From contig JBGAGV010000034.1 in assembly GCA_044226525.1 (NCBI GenBank), forward strand, positions 24,070 through 88,069: DNA of 64,000 nt, read 5' to 3'. Below are positions 7,727 through 16,710 of this stretch, piece by piece; position 1 is the stretch's first letter; every line of letters starts with the position of its first letter. The position numbers were made by a program, and so were the translations under genes. The DNA comes from VFJQ01 sp044226525 (GTDB taxonomy: Bacteria; Verrucomicrobiota; Verrucomicrobiia; Chthoniobacterales; Chthoniobacteraceae). Below the pieces are notes generated by a model. It had not been told where the DNA came from and ran no database searches. It saw only the letters and a list, made by a program, of their open reading frames with translations.

Positions 7727-10303
7727 TTATTCATCCAAATCCCAAGCGCGCTTTCCCGCACCCTCACGAACCTCCTCAAGCAAGGGGATCGTCTCCTCAA
7801 ACGCGCAGACGGTGCTCTGCTTGAGAAGCTGCGTCAGGGCATCCAAAGCGTCGAGTTGCCGCTTCGACACCAGGCTACGGATGCGCGGAATGATGCGCTG
7901 CGCGACCTGCAATTCAAATGCCGTTTCCTGATTCATGACCGGCACTGCGGAACCCACAAAGCGACAGATTGCTCGGTAAGCACGTGGGGAAATCGGGCAG
8001 CCCATCTGCACCAAGAGAGGACGCATCTGATCCAGCAATAGACCCAGTTCGGTCGGAAGCGCGCTCTCCGTTCGCCACGCCTCCATATCCGCAAGAGTCA
8101 CCATGCGTCCGGTTGCAGTCGCCAGCGGACCGCCCACAGCAGAGACGCTCGGCAGTCCTGCAGATGTAAGACGGATCAGATTAACGCGGTCGAGGAAGCG
8201 GTCGCTCAGCAATCGAGTTGTCTCGTCGAAGTTCACTGTTCCAATGAACCGCAACGCGGGCGACAGGGTCACGGTCCCGTATTGACGAAAGCTGCAACTC
8301 GCGCCTGCTGTCTCGGGCGAAAAGACCTGAATCTTGCGAGACGAGCCGCTTCGTTCGAGCACCATCATGAAGTCGCTAAAGTAATGCTCGACCTGCGACA
8401 GATTCATCTCGTCCAAGCACGTCAGATACAGTCCGCTCGCCGGGCCTCTCGCCTCGTGTTCCTTCTGAGCGAATATCAACTGCTGAAACAGTCCTGACTC
8501 TGCCGGGTAGAACCGTCCTTCCAGCGTGTTCATGTGGCCGAGCAAGTCCCGAGTATCCATCCACGAGGGGTTGATGTTGACCATCAAACATCCGGGACGC
8601 CCTTGCGCCGCTTCTTCGCCGAGGAGGGCTTGGGTATAAAGTGCAGGGAGCGACGATTTCCCTGTTCCCGACGGTCCGCCTAGAACTGTCAGTTCTCCGC
8701 ACTTCACACTAAGATGAAAGCGTTGAAGATCGACCGGGCGGAACGTGAAGCCACTATTCTCCACAACTTCACGGAAGCGGTTGAAGAACACCTCCTCTTT
8801 CAACTCGCCGTCGCTGGCCGCTTCTCTGCTGACGTATGGAGGGATTTGAAAGACGGCTGGTGCAGCGCTTGCCGGCGCAGCGGCGGTGGTGGCTTGAGCG
8901 CGGATGTCATCTGCCGGTTGCCTCGTCGCAGGCCCGAGCGCACCAAGTAGCGGTGCTATGGTGAGAAACCGGTTCACCACATTGTCGCCTTCCTGACGTA
9001 GTTCGGCGGTGACCTTCTCCAAATTTTTCTGAAGCAGCCCCTCTTGCCGTTGTAACTCGGTCTTCTGCTTCTGAACTTCTTTGATCTCCGATTCCAATTC
9101 CGCCTTTTGTGCAGCCATCTGCCCGTCAGCGAAGTCGCGCTCGGCTGCGATCTCCTGCGCGAGCTGCGCCCGGAGCCTTTCCTTTTCCTTCTGCACGTTC
9201 GCGCGGGCGTGTTTCAACTCCTCGTCGAGTGACCGCAAATCCGCGCGCTTCTTTGTGAGGCCCTCTTCGACTTTGGCCTGCAACTCCGCGGTCTTCTCCT
9301 CCACATACTTTTTCCCGAACGCTTCCTCGGCCTTCCTGATGCGGTCTTCCCCGAGTAAGCCTGATTTCAGAAGCGCTTCGGTGACCGTGCTGAGTGCTGC
9401 CTCCTGCCGCTCGATCACGCCCTTGGCTCCTTCTACAGCGGCGACCAACTCCTGCGCCTCCTCCGACTCACGTCCGGTGATTTCAAGTTCGTCGAGAAGC
9501 TGCTTAAACTGCTGCCTCTTCGCTCGCGTCAGGCACTCCTTGGCAAACCGGACGAGCTTGTGATCGATAGGTTCCAATGCCAGTCGCTGCGGATTGGCAG
9601 CGAGGATTTGCTCATAGCCTGCGGCACGCACGAAATCGTGCCGCACGTCCAGGAGATCGTGCGTGCGATTGCGATGCGAATCCGTCCGAGAAACCTTATC
9701 TCGAATTGAGATGTGGTAACCCTTGGTCGCCTTATCAAAGGTGGATTGATCGACTTGGTAGATCGTGAATCCGTCCTGATGCGCCGGGAAGAATGAGTAA
9801 GCGCTTGATGTCCTTCCCGGTGCCAGAGCAACGCGCGTTGCGGTGAATGGGCCGTAGTAATTTGACCGCCAGTGCAACATGACGGCATTAGAGAGCGGCG
9901 TTTCACTCTCCAGTCTGAACCCGCGAGCAACGACATCTTGGATTTTCTCGATCTTGTCGCCTGCCAGATCGACTACCTCGAAGCCATCGCTAGCATTGAG
10001 TTCCTGAATCGATTCGCGGACCGCCTGATAGCGGCATGCCTGCGGATCTTCGGCGTTGAATTTGAATGCCTTTTCGATTGAACCCGAAACCAATTGTCCG
10101 GGCACCGCAAAACGCGATGTGATCGCAGTCAGCATCCACCAAATCTCGCCGTCGTTTGGAAAGTCTTTTGGATCGGGCCTGCTGCCGTCCTCATACGCAA
10201 TCGGGATGAGCTTGCAGAATTGGTTCAACTGGTTCGAGTCGCCAATCTCAAACGGCGCCTGCGACACCATCATAATCAATCGATTTTCGGTCTGGATGCT
10301 CAT
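7727..10303 (-). CDS. McrB-like AAA+ ATPase with a long central coiled coil
   Basis: This 858-residue protein has three parts. Residues 1 to about 250 form a mixed domain I do not recognise. Residues about 255-440 are very rich in Glu, Lys, Gln and Arg and should form a long coiled coil. The C-terminus is an AAA+ motor with Walker A GGPSGTGKS (542-550), Walker B LYLTCLDEMN (625-634) and a sensor region GTVNFDETTR (688-697) followed by DRFLDR. This layout resembles McrB homologues of the coiled-coil (CoCoNuT-like) type. Its sensor reads NFDE rather than the MNxxDR of classical McrB, so GTP specificity is doubtful. It sits 14 bp after hsdS and 5 bp before its nuclease partner. The inferred role is the motor of a McrBC-type complex. 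Confidence 0.85.
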   Translation of the reverse strand: MSIQTENRLIMMVSQAPFEIGDSNQLNQFCKLIPIAYEDGSRPDPKDFPNDGEIWWMLTAITSRFAVPGQLVSGSIEKAFKFNAEDPQACRYQAVRESIQELNASDGFEVVDLAGDKIEKIQDVVARGFRLESETPLSNAVMLHWRSNYYGPFTATRVALAPGRTSSAYSFFPAHQDGFTIYQVDQSTFDKATKGYHISIRDKVSRTDSHRNRTHDLLDVRHDFVRAAGYEQILAANPQRLALEPIDHKLVRFAKECLTRAKRQQFKQLLDELEITGRESEEAQELVAAVEGAKGVIERQEAALSTVTEALLKSGLLGEDRIRKAEEAFGKKYVEEKTAELQAKVEEGLTKKRADLRSLDEELKHARANVQKEKERLRAQLAQEIAAERDFADGQMAAQKAELESEIKEVQKQKTELQRQEGLLQKNLEKVTAELRQEGDNVVNRFLTIAPLLGALGPATRQPADDIRAQATTAAAPASAAPAVFQIPPYVSREAASDGELKEEVFFNRFREVVENSGFTFRPVDLQRFHLSVKCGELTVLGGPSGTGKSSLPALYTQALLGEEAAQGRPGCLMVNINPSWMDTRDLLGHMNTLEGRFYPAESGLFQQLIFAQKEHEARGPASGLYLTCLDEMNLSQVEHYFSDFMMVLERSGSSRKIQVFSPETAGASCSFRQYGTVTLSPALRFIGTVNFDETTRLLSDRFLDRVNLIRLTSAGLPSVSAVGGPLATATGRMVTLADMEAWRTESALPTELGLLLDQMRPLLVQMGCPISPRAYRAICRFVGSAVPVMNQETAFELQVAQRIIPRIRSLVSKRQLDALDALTQLLKQSTVCAFEETIPLLEEVREGAGKRAWDLDE

Positions 10304-10317
10304 AGTCGTAGGTGGCG

Positions 10318-11526
10318 TTATACGGTCAGCTCCCCGCTCATCAGCCGCGGCAGCAGCAGGTCGCGCGTGGTGCGGAGTTTTTGGGTTTGGAAAGTGAGCG
10401 TCTTGAGCTGCGCAACGATCGGCTCGATGTGCGCGTTGAAGGCGCGCAGCAATGCGTCGGGCGGGACTGCGATTTGGCGCTGCTTCATCAGCTTCCAGTC
10501 GGCGCGCGGCATCTTCGAGCCTTCACGCGCGGTCTTCGAGGCTTCGGCCACGAACCAATCGCTCGACACGGTGAGCAGCGCGAAGCTGTGCAACTCGGCG
10601 GAAGTCGGGCGCAGCACGATGGCGTCGGATGACGCCACGCCGTCCACGAATGCGACGCCGACCTTGTGAAAGTAGGGACGGATTTTGCCGAAGAGAATGT
10701 CGCCGGGGATGAAGCGGTGTTTGGTGCTCGTGACTTCCTCGGCGCGGCCCCACTCGCGCAGCGAGATCGAGCGGCGCGGGATGTGTTCGAGGCCGATGTA
10801 GGGCAGGTCCGGCTCGCACTCATCGGGTGTGGCGGCGTCGCGCACCTCGGCGCAAATTTCTTCGAGCGGTCGGCGAGTCCATCCTTTGGGCAATACGTCA
10901 GGGCGGCGGGCGCGACCGTGATTTGGGTAGCGCAAGCGCACGAACCACTCCGCGTAAAGCTGCCGCGCCGAATCCTCCAGCAACGCCATCCGCCGCCGGT
11001 TGTTCTCCATCAGTTCGTCGTAAGCCGTCAGCACATCCGCGATGCGCTGTTGTTCGCCAAGGGGCGGCAAGTTCACCTCCACGCGCCCAATGCGCTCCGG
11101 CGCAGTGTGCCTCACCTTCGTCCCACTCGCGCTACCCGAAATCTGCGCCCGCACTTCGCGCGTGTTGAAAAGGTAATACAAGAATCGCTTGTGCAGCCTC
11201 TCTGCGTCGAGGTCCACGATCCGCCCGAGCCGCTGATTGTGCAGATAGCGGTTGGACTCCGGCACCCACGCCGAACTCCCGAGCAGACCATGTTCCTGCT
11301 CCGTCATCGCCACGATGAGATCGCCCTCGTCGAGGATGTAGGCCGGAGGAACTTCGCCGGTGAAGTAAGGCTGCTTTTCACCGCGTTCGCGAAAGCCGCC
11401 AGTCTCGTGAAAGTTTCCCGGCGTGAGGAGCGCGTAAGGCCCAGCGGAATCAAAGAACTCACTCTTAAACGCAAAGCCGTGCTTTACGCGGAAGAGTCCA
11501 GCGAGCTTTGCCTTTCGCCACTTCAT
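10318..11526 (-). CDS. hsdS: type I restriction-modification specificity (S) subunit
   Basis: HsdS recognises the bipartite DNA target for both methylation and cleavage. The 402 residues show two target-recognition domains, each followed by a conserved helical spacer. The first begins KLAGLFRVKHGFAF and its spacer includes LPPLGEQQRIADVLTAYDEL; the second begins near residue 215 (GWTRRPLEEICAEVRD) and ends with LKTLTFQTQKLRTTRDLLLP. Its ATG overlaps the hsdM stop by 4 bp, giving translational coupling, and the McrB-like gene follows after 14 bp. The target sequence cannot be deduced by eye. Nothing suggests truncation. Confidence 0.95.
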   Translation of the reverse strand: MKWRKAKLAGLFRVKHGFAFKSEFFDSAGPYALLTPGNFHETGGFRERGEKQPYFTGEVPPAYILDEGDLIVAMTEQEHGLLGSSAWVPESNRYLHNQRLGRIVDLDAERLHKRFLYYLFNTREVRAQISGSASGTKVRHTAPERIGRVEVNLPPLGEQQRIADVLTAYDELMENNRRRMALLEDSARQLYAEWFVRLRYPNHGRARRPDVLPKGWTRRPLEEICAEVRDAATPDECEPDLPYIGLEHIPRRSISLREWGRAEEVTSTKHRFIPGDILFGKIRPYFHKVGVAFVDGVASSDAIVLRPTSAELHSFALLTVSSDWFVAEASKTAREGSKMPRADWKLMKQRQIAVPPDALLRAFNAHIEPIVAQLKTLTFQTQKLRTTRDLLLPRLMSGELTV

Positions 11527-13556
11527 GCGAGCAGTTCCTCAAAGTTCGCATCGATCGTTCCCGCCAGCGTCATCGCCTCCGCGTTCAGCTCCTTTAACTC
11601 GGCGTGGATGTCCTGCATCGTCTGCTCGAAATCGAAATCCTCATCCACCTCCGCCGCGGCGACACCAACGTAGCGGCCGGGCGTTAGGCTCCAGTCCTCA
11701 GATTCAATGTCTGCGCGCGTGACCACTTTGCAAAGGCCCGGCACGTCACCGTAGCGGCCTTCGGGGAAGCGATGACGCAGCCATTGGAGATGGCGTGTGA
11801 AGTAGATGTTTGCCTCCGCCTCAGCGGCAACGCGTGTCCATGCTTCGGAGGCTCGCTCGCGCTGCGACCGCAATTCCTTCTTCACGTCTTTGTTCGGCGC
11901 AGCATCAAGTGCCGCGGCAACGAGCGGTTCGGCGATGCGGCGCACTTCGCGCAGCCTGTGGAGCAGCGCGCGACACGATGCGGCGAAGTCCGGCAGCGCC
12001 TCGGGATCTTTGGTGTAGTCGCGTGCGAGCGCCTGTTTCTCCAATGCTGCACAGTCGTCGGCCAGTGTCGCCATCATCGCCTGGTATTCCGACGAGAGAG
12101 CCGTGTTACAGCCTTTGATGGCTGTGCCTAATGGCCACAAAACCTCGTGTGCTTCCGGCAGAGCCGAGATGAGCGCACGCCGATGTTCGCGGCATTTCTC
12201 CCGGTAATCGTCGAGCAGCGCAGCAAAACGCTTCGTCTCGCCACGATACAGCCAGACGATGGCGGTGAGGTCGGCGAGTTGCTCGGGCGAGAAGTCGTAA
12301 ATCTTCCGCGTGACCTTTCTAAAGATGTGTTTGGCGTCGAGCATGAGCATCTGGTCGTGCCGCTCCTTCGGCTTGCCTTTGTCGAAGAACCAAAGCTCGC
12401 ACGGCACGGTGCGCGTGTAGAAGAAGTTCGGGCGGATCGAAATCATCACGTCCATGGCGCCGGTCTCGACGACCTTGCGCCGCACTTCCTGTTCGTCGCC
12501 CTGATTCGAGCTGCTGGCCTGCGACGACATCACGAATCCGGCGCGCCCCTTTGGCCCGAGGTAGCTGTGGAAGTAGGAAATCCAGAGGTAGTTTCCGTTG
12601 GAGACTTTCTTCGCCTTGTTCACGCCCGGCAGCCCGAACGGCAGCCTCCGGTCGTCCTTCACCTTCTCGGCGTCCACCATGTCCACGTTGAACGGCGGAT
12701 TCGCCATCACGTAGTCGCAGTTGCCCCAGAGCGGACGGCCATCTTCGAGCCGGTGCTCGTCCTGGTAGAACGTGTTGGCCTCCTTGATTTTTCCCTCCAG
12801 CCCATGAACCGCGAGGTTCATCAGCGCGAGGCGGATCGTGGTGCCCGTCTTCTCCTGCCCGAAAAACGTAACGCGCTGCGTCGTGTCCTGTCCGAGCCGC
12901 TCGATGAAATGACTCGTCTGCACGAACATCCCACCCGAGCCGCACGCGAGATCCGCCACGACGCCGTGATTCGGCTCGATGACGTTCACGATGGTCTGCA
13001 CGAGCGAGGGCGGCGTGAAGAACTCGCCGTTATCCTGCGCGCCCTGCATCGCGAACTTCATCAGGAAGTATTCGTAGATGCGCCCGAACACGTCGCCCGT
13101 GGCCGTGCGCAGCGCCTCGCTGTCGAAGATGCGGAGGATGTCTTCGAGCAGGTCGTTCCCGAATTTCTCGTAGTCCTTCGGAAGCTGGTTCACCAGCGGC
13201 TCGAAGCTCTTCTCGATGGCGTTCATCGCCTCGACGAGCGCCGTGCCGAGCTTCGCGCCCTTCGGCAGTTTGCGGATTTCGTCGTAGCGCGCCTCCGCTG
13301 GCAGCATGAGCGCGCGGCGCTTGAGGAAGTCCGCCTGGATGAGCGGACGCTTCGGCATTTTTCCCGCGGCCTTGTCCGCCTCGATCTGCGCGACGGCAGC
13401 GTTGTAGCGGTTGGTCGCGTGGCGCAGGAAGATGATGCCGAGCACCGGCATGCAGTATTCGCTCGAAGTGAGCTTCGAGTTTGCCCGCAACTGATCCGCC
13501 GCCTCCCAGAGGTTGGCCTCAAGCTGCTCGATGTTTTGAAAATGGTTTCCGGTCAT
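11523..13556 (-). CDS. hsdM: type I restriction-modification methyltransferase (M) subunit
   Basis: HsdM is an N6-adenine methyltransferase. The N-terminal HsdM helical domain (QLEANLWEAADQLRAN) is followed by EFFTPP (178-183), the AdoMet-binding motif ADLACGSGGM (201-210) and the catalytic NPPF (286-289). The 677 residues are longer than the typical ~520; the extra C-terminal part is helical and charged. The ATG at 13554-13556 directly abuts the TGA of a small upstream ORF (a methyltransferase remnant) and has no Shine-Dalgarno motif, so translation may depend on coupling. It is the first full gene of the five-gene defence operon. Confidence 0.96.
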   Translation of the reverse strand: MTGNHFQNIEQLEANLWEAADQLRANSKLTSSEYCMPVLGIIFLRHATNRYNAAVAQIEADKAAGKMPKRPLIQADFLKRRALMLPAEARYDEIRKLPKGAKLGTALVEAMNAIEKSFEPLVNQLPKDYEKFGNDLLEDILRIFDSEALRTATGDVFGRIYEYFLMKFAMQGAQDNGEFFTPPSLVQTIVNVIEPNHGVVADLACGSGGMFVQTSHFIERLGQDTTQRVTFFGQEKTGTTIRLALMNLAVHGLEGKIKEANTFYQDEHRLEDGRPLWGNCDYVMANPPFNVDMVDAEKVKDDRRLPFGLPGVNKAKKVSNGNYLWISYFHSYLGPKGRAGFVMSSQASSSNQGDEQEVRRKVVETGAMDVMISIRPNFFYTRTVPCELWFFDKGKPKERHDQMLMLDAKHIFRKVTRKIYDFSPEQLADLTAIVWLYRGETKRFAALLDDYREKCREHRRALISALPEAHEVLWPLGTAIKGCNTALSSEYQAMMATLADDCAALEKQALARDYTKDPEALPDFAASCRALLHRLREVRRIAEPLVAAALDAAPNKDVKKELRSQRERASEAWTRVAAEAEANIYFTRHLQWLRHRFPEGRYGDVPGLCKVVTRADIESEDWSLTPGRYVGVAAAEVDEDFDFEQTMQDIHAELKELNAEAMTLAGTIDANFEELLA

Positions 13557-13754
13557 TCAGGATGGGGCGGGCAGGCTACTCGCACGTGCTGAGCGTGGCG
13601 ATGAAAACCGCAATAGCTGTGGGTCGATCGGCTGTGCTTCAATCGGCTTCGGTGAGCCGAGCATCCGGCAAAGGTCGTTGAAATGTTCTTGGTAGGCCGC
13701 GCTTTCCTTGCCGGAAAACTTCGCCCATTTCGTTTTGAATGCCGCGGGGGTCAT
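13557..13754 (-). pseudogene. truncated N-terminus of an MmeI-like (type IIL) DNA methyltransferase
   Basis: The 65-codon ORF begins MTPAAFKTKWAKFSGKESAA and continues QEHFNDLCRMLGSPKP. This is the characteristic N-terminus of large class I SAM-dependent DNA methyltransferases of the MmeI type, which normally run to about 900 residues or more. After about 50 residues the similarity stops, and the frame ends with TGA immediately next to the hsdM ATG. The catalytic parts are absent, so it cannot methylate DNA. It is probably the scar of a replaced defence gene. It might still serve as a leader ORF that couples ribosomes to hsdM. Confidence 0.7.
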
Positions 13755-14038
13755 GTGCGCGCGGAGATTGCGTGGGCTGCCCGCCAAAGACAAGTCGGGG
13801 CACAAATACCTACCGGGTGAACGGCCACACGCTGTTTTCTGGCGAACCAACGCTGCCGCTGGCGCTCACTGGATTACAAATCCGATAGAATCGCTGGCGC
13901 CCGTAACACGATAGAAGCCGGACGTTAAACTTTTTTTGAAAGATCGCGACCTCCGGGCGCGTAGCAGCCCCCATACGTATCAGACCATTCACGATCGAGT
14001 GATTCGATCCAACAAGCAAACAAACAACAAGCAGACCC

Positions 14039-14449
14039 ATGAATACAACAAACCAACAAGCTAATCCGCACTCCTCTGTGGCCGGCCTCGCCGTCGTCGC
14101 AGCATTGGTGGCCGTCTTCTATCTCGGCCAGATCATCAATCAGAACGGGCAACGTCTGGAGGGGCGCGTGTCGGCGGCTCTCGCCGAGTCGGCCCACTGG
14201 CGGGCTCAATCCGATGCTCTCCGCGCTGAACTCGAAAAGCAATCGGCTGCCCTTCAGACTGCGCTCGGCAATCTACCCGCGACGGCTGGCGCTGCAAGCA
14301 ACGAAGCGGCGAAGCAGGGTGCCCGTTCTTTGCTAAACGAAGCCAAGAACGCTCCGATCACCATCGCGAAGCAGACGGGTAAGGATGTCGGGGCGACCGT
14401 AGGAAAAGCGGTGCGAGACGTGACACGTTTCGTCAGAAGTCCGTTCTGA
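14039..14449 (+). CDS. small membrane-anchored coiled-coil protein, function unknown
   Basis: The 136-residue product has one hydrophobic segment at about residues 14-33 (SVAGLAVVAALVAVFYLGQI). A helical, heptad-like stretch follows (about 40-80, SALAESAHWRAQSDALRAEL), then a polar C-terminal tail ending FVRSPF. This suggests a short N-terminal anchor with a coiled coil in the periplasm or cytoplasm. I do not recognise a family. It is divergent from the hsd operon, with 284 bp between it and the methyltransferase remnant, and a strong hairpin follows the stop by 43 bp. No ribosome-binding site is evident. Confidence 0.65.
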   Translation: MNTTNQQANPHSSVAGLAVVAALVAVFYLGQIINQNGQRLEGRVSAALAESAHWRAQSDALRAELEKQSAALQTALGNLPATAGAASNEAAKQGARSLLNEAKNAPITIAKQTGKDVGATVGKAVRDVTRFVRSPF

Positions 14450-14491
14450 GTCTGGCGTTTGGCCCCACCTTCTGAGGGGTCATCAAATATC

Positions 14492-14531
14492 CACGGGCGC
14501 ATGCGAACGTCTGTTCGCCTCTGCGCCCGTG
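14492..14531 (+). terminator. hairpin downstream of the small membrane protein gene
   Basis: CACGGGCGCA (14492-14501) pairs perfectly with TGCGCCCGTG (14522-14531). Inside it GCGAAC (14503-14508) pairs with GTTCGC (14513-14518), giving a nearly continuous 16-bp stem. No T-tract follows, so its role as a terminator is inferred from position only. Confidence 0.5.
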
Positions 14532-14641
14532 TGCCTATTCGGGCGTATTGGATCGCCTTTTCAGCCGGATAACGCGTAGCTTACGAGCCGCGAGGTCCGG
14601 CAACATTTTGAAACGTAGGAAGGCAAGCTGGGCAAGTTGAC

Positions 14642-14761
14642 CTAGCTGAGCCCGCGAAGCGGAACCCGCTTTCCATCCTGCGAGCCGTGTTCAATCCGCT
14701 TCGCTGCGTCGGGAAAGTTGTTTCTGAGGTCGCGCACGGTGAATTTTTCATTTCGAGACAA
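14642..14761 (-). pseudogene. remnant of a Phd/YefM-type antitoxin gene
   Basis: A 39-codon minus-strand frame (TTG at 14761, TAG at 14642) reads FTVRDLRNNFPDAAKRIEHG followed by GKRVPLRGLS. This resembles the DNA-binding N-terminus of Phd/YefM antitoxins, in which a DLR motif is followed by an amphipathic helix and a short K-R-x-P strand. The toxin-binding C-terminus is missing and no toxin gene is seen nearby. The frame lies in the 590-bp stretch between the small membrane protein gene and the first integrase, where nothing else is recognisable. Confidence 0.4.
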
Positions 14762-15043
14762 TCCGGTGGCACGCCCGCGCGGTGGTCAACGCGGTTCGCA
14801 GACGGTTGACTCCCTGAAAAGAAGCACGATCATTTCGGCGCCAGCGGGACCGCGAATTCGGCAGCGATGCCGGGCCGCAACTAGGACCGCTGGCACTTTC
14901 GTTTTTCAGGTAGCCGAAAGGTAGGCCGGGCGTGCGGATCAGTCACACCGGCCGGGATTGCGGGTAAGGCCACTGTCGGCACCCGCGCTCCGCGTGGCAG
15001 ATAGCCTATTCCCTCCGCCTTCGCGAGTCAGAAGGGCCGCCCG

Positions 15044-16609
15044 TCACGCGGTCATCTGCACCACTTTGCCGCGCGCCGCTGTGTTTGGCGGGACGATTTG
15101 CCAGAAGCCCGCCGCTTCGGCGCCCGTAGCGAGATTCAAGTAATGCCGGCGCAGGATGCTTTCGGTGTTTCCGCCTTCCAACGCCGCGCGTTCAACGCTG
15201 CCCTCCACGCTCACGAGGTAGGAGAAAAACGAATGGCGCAATACGTCGTGCGCAAGGGAGAAGCGGGCGCGGATGTGTTTCACCATGCGGTCGGCATTCG
15301 TGGGCCAGATTTCGCCCTCGAATCGGGTAAGCCATTGGTGAAGCGCGGGCCGGATAACGGTCTGGCGATATTGGTGCGTCTTGCTGACTTCCGGTTGAAC
15401 GTGAATGACGCCGCGTGCCAGGTCGATGAGCTTCGCCCGGTCGGGATGCCCCGCGAGTTTGAGCAATTCGCCGTCCGGCCCGCTGCGAAGGCCCGCGAAT
15501 AGCGCGAGCGCGAAGTATTTGGCCATTGCGCCACCTTCGTAGGCCGCGGCGTAGTCCATGAGTTCGCGAGCCTGTGTCACGGTGAGCACGTGCGGCACGC
15601 CGCGGCCTAGCTTGAACTTCGGCACGGCGGAGACAGGATTTTCTGCCGTCCAACGGCGTTGCTTGTCCGCGCACCAGCCAAGGAAGGTGTGCAAATCGGC
15701 GCGTGCGTTATTCCAAGTCTTCCGTGACGCGGCACTCGTGCCGTCTTTAGCGCGCAGGCTGCGCAAGAAGGCTTCCACGTCTGCGGTGCCGATTTCGTGA
15801 GCGGCAGGCACCCTTGCCCCCTCGACGCTCGCCACGAGGGCGGCGGCAATCTCTCGCTCGGAAGGCCGGCGTGTCGATTCGATCGCATCCCGCGCGGCGG
15901 CGATAGCGTCGCGAAGGGCAGGGGAGAGCTTGCCGCGAAGCAATGCCGGCACGTCGTCCACGCCTTCGGCTGCTTTGCGCGCCGCGGGCCGCAATACCGG
16001 GTCGATGCGGCGCACGATCTCGGCGAGCGTCGCGGCGCGTTCGGCTTCAACCGCCGCGCGCACGCGGTCGATTTCGGGCCGCAACTCTGCCGGCAAAAGG
16101 CGAAGGGTGGCGAAGCCGATGAATTGCCCCAAGGTAGAGCGCAGTTGCACGAGGGAGCGCGCACGCACGCCTTCCCGCTCGCGAGCGTCGAGGAAGGCGT
16201 CGCGCGCGTCGTCGAGGCTCACCGCGTTCTCTGGCTGCGCGAAGTGGCGCAGGAAGTAGTCCACCGCTTCCCCAAGGCTGTAGCGCCCGCCAAGGCGGTT
16301 GAAAGCCGCTTCTGCTTCCTCGACGTGAGCCTTCGAGAGGCGCGTCACGACGTTGTGAAGGGACGTGTCGGCGTTCACTACCTCGACGCCTTTCGTGGCG
16401 ATGAAGGCTTCAGCTTCCGCGCGGGTCTTGAATTTCTTTCGCCCGTGCCGGCCATCGGCTTCGCGCCAGCCTTGCACGAGGTAGGTCGTCCAGGTGTAGC
16501 CGTCCTTTCCGTCTGTGATTTCGCGGAGGGAGAGCTTGCCGAAGTTTTCGCGGGCGGAGCGTTTCGCGCGGCGATTGCGGGTCTGGCGGGGAAATGCGGT
16601 CGGCTTCAT
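15044..16609 (-). CDS. tyrosine recombinase (island integrase 1)
   Basis: The 521-residue protein is a site-specific tyrosine integrase. The catalytic C-terminus shows the box I arginine in LFAGLRSGPDGELLKL (R375), a lysine in EVSKTHQYRQ (K410), the box II arginine in HDVLRHSF (R458), and the nucleophile in RRHYLN (Y490). The N-terminal part, including an alanine- and arginine-rich stretch, is longer than in phage integrases. The frame is open to 16717, but the extension would cover a 12-bp tandem repeat and tRNA-derived DNA, so the ATG at 16609 is preferred. A tRNA-Met 3'-half lies 100 bp upstream, the usual place for such an integrase at an island end. The second integrase nearby is unrelated in length and detail. 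Confidence 0.88.
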   Translation of the reverse strand: MKPTAFPRQTRNRRAKRSARENFGKLSLREITDGKDGYTWTTYLVQGWREADGRHGRKKFKTRAEAEAFIATKGVEVVNADTSLHNVVTRLSKAHVEEAEAAFNRLGGRYSLGEAVDYFLRHFAQPENAVSLDDARDAFLDAREREGVRARSLVQLRSTLGQFIGFATLRLLPAELRPEIDRVRAAVEAERAATLAEIVRRIDPVLRPAARKAAEGVDDVPALLRGKLSPALRDAIAAARDAIESTRRPSEREIAAALVASVEGARVPAAHEIGTADVEAFLRSLRAKDGTSAASRKTWNNARADLHTFLGWCADKQRRWTAENPVSAVPKFKLGRGVPHVLTVTQARELMDYAAAYEGGAMAKYFALALFAGLRSGPDGELLKLAGHPDRAKLIDLARGVIHVQPEVSKTHQYRQTVIRPALHQWLTRFEGEIWPTNADRMVKHIRARFSLAHDVLRHSFFSYLVSVEGSVERAALEGGNTESILRRHYLNLATGAEAAGFWQIVPPNTAARGKVVQMTA

Positions 16610-16650
16610 GCGCGCAGAGTTGCCGATTCTCAGGGATGAAAACAAGCAAA

Positions 16651-16674
16651 ATTTGCACGGGTATTTGCACGGGT
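16651..16674. repeat. two tandem 12-bp repeats upstream of integrase 1
   Basis: ATTTGCACGGGT occurs twice in direct succession (16651-16662 and 16663-16674), between the integrase start and the tRNA-Met half. The position fits an arm-type integrase or excisionase binding site; that role is inference. Confidence 0.6.
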
Positions 16675-16710
16675 ATGTGAGTAACGCTGTATTTAAGCCG
16701 ATGGCCGTCC

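Noticed and set aside
12147..13592. 481-codon plus-strand ORF antisense to hsdM
   Set aside because: hsdM on the other strand has all methyltransferase motifs; the antisense translation is biased and family-less.
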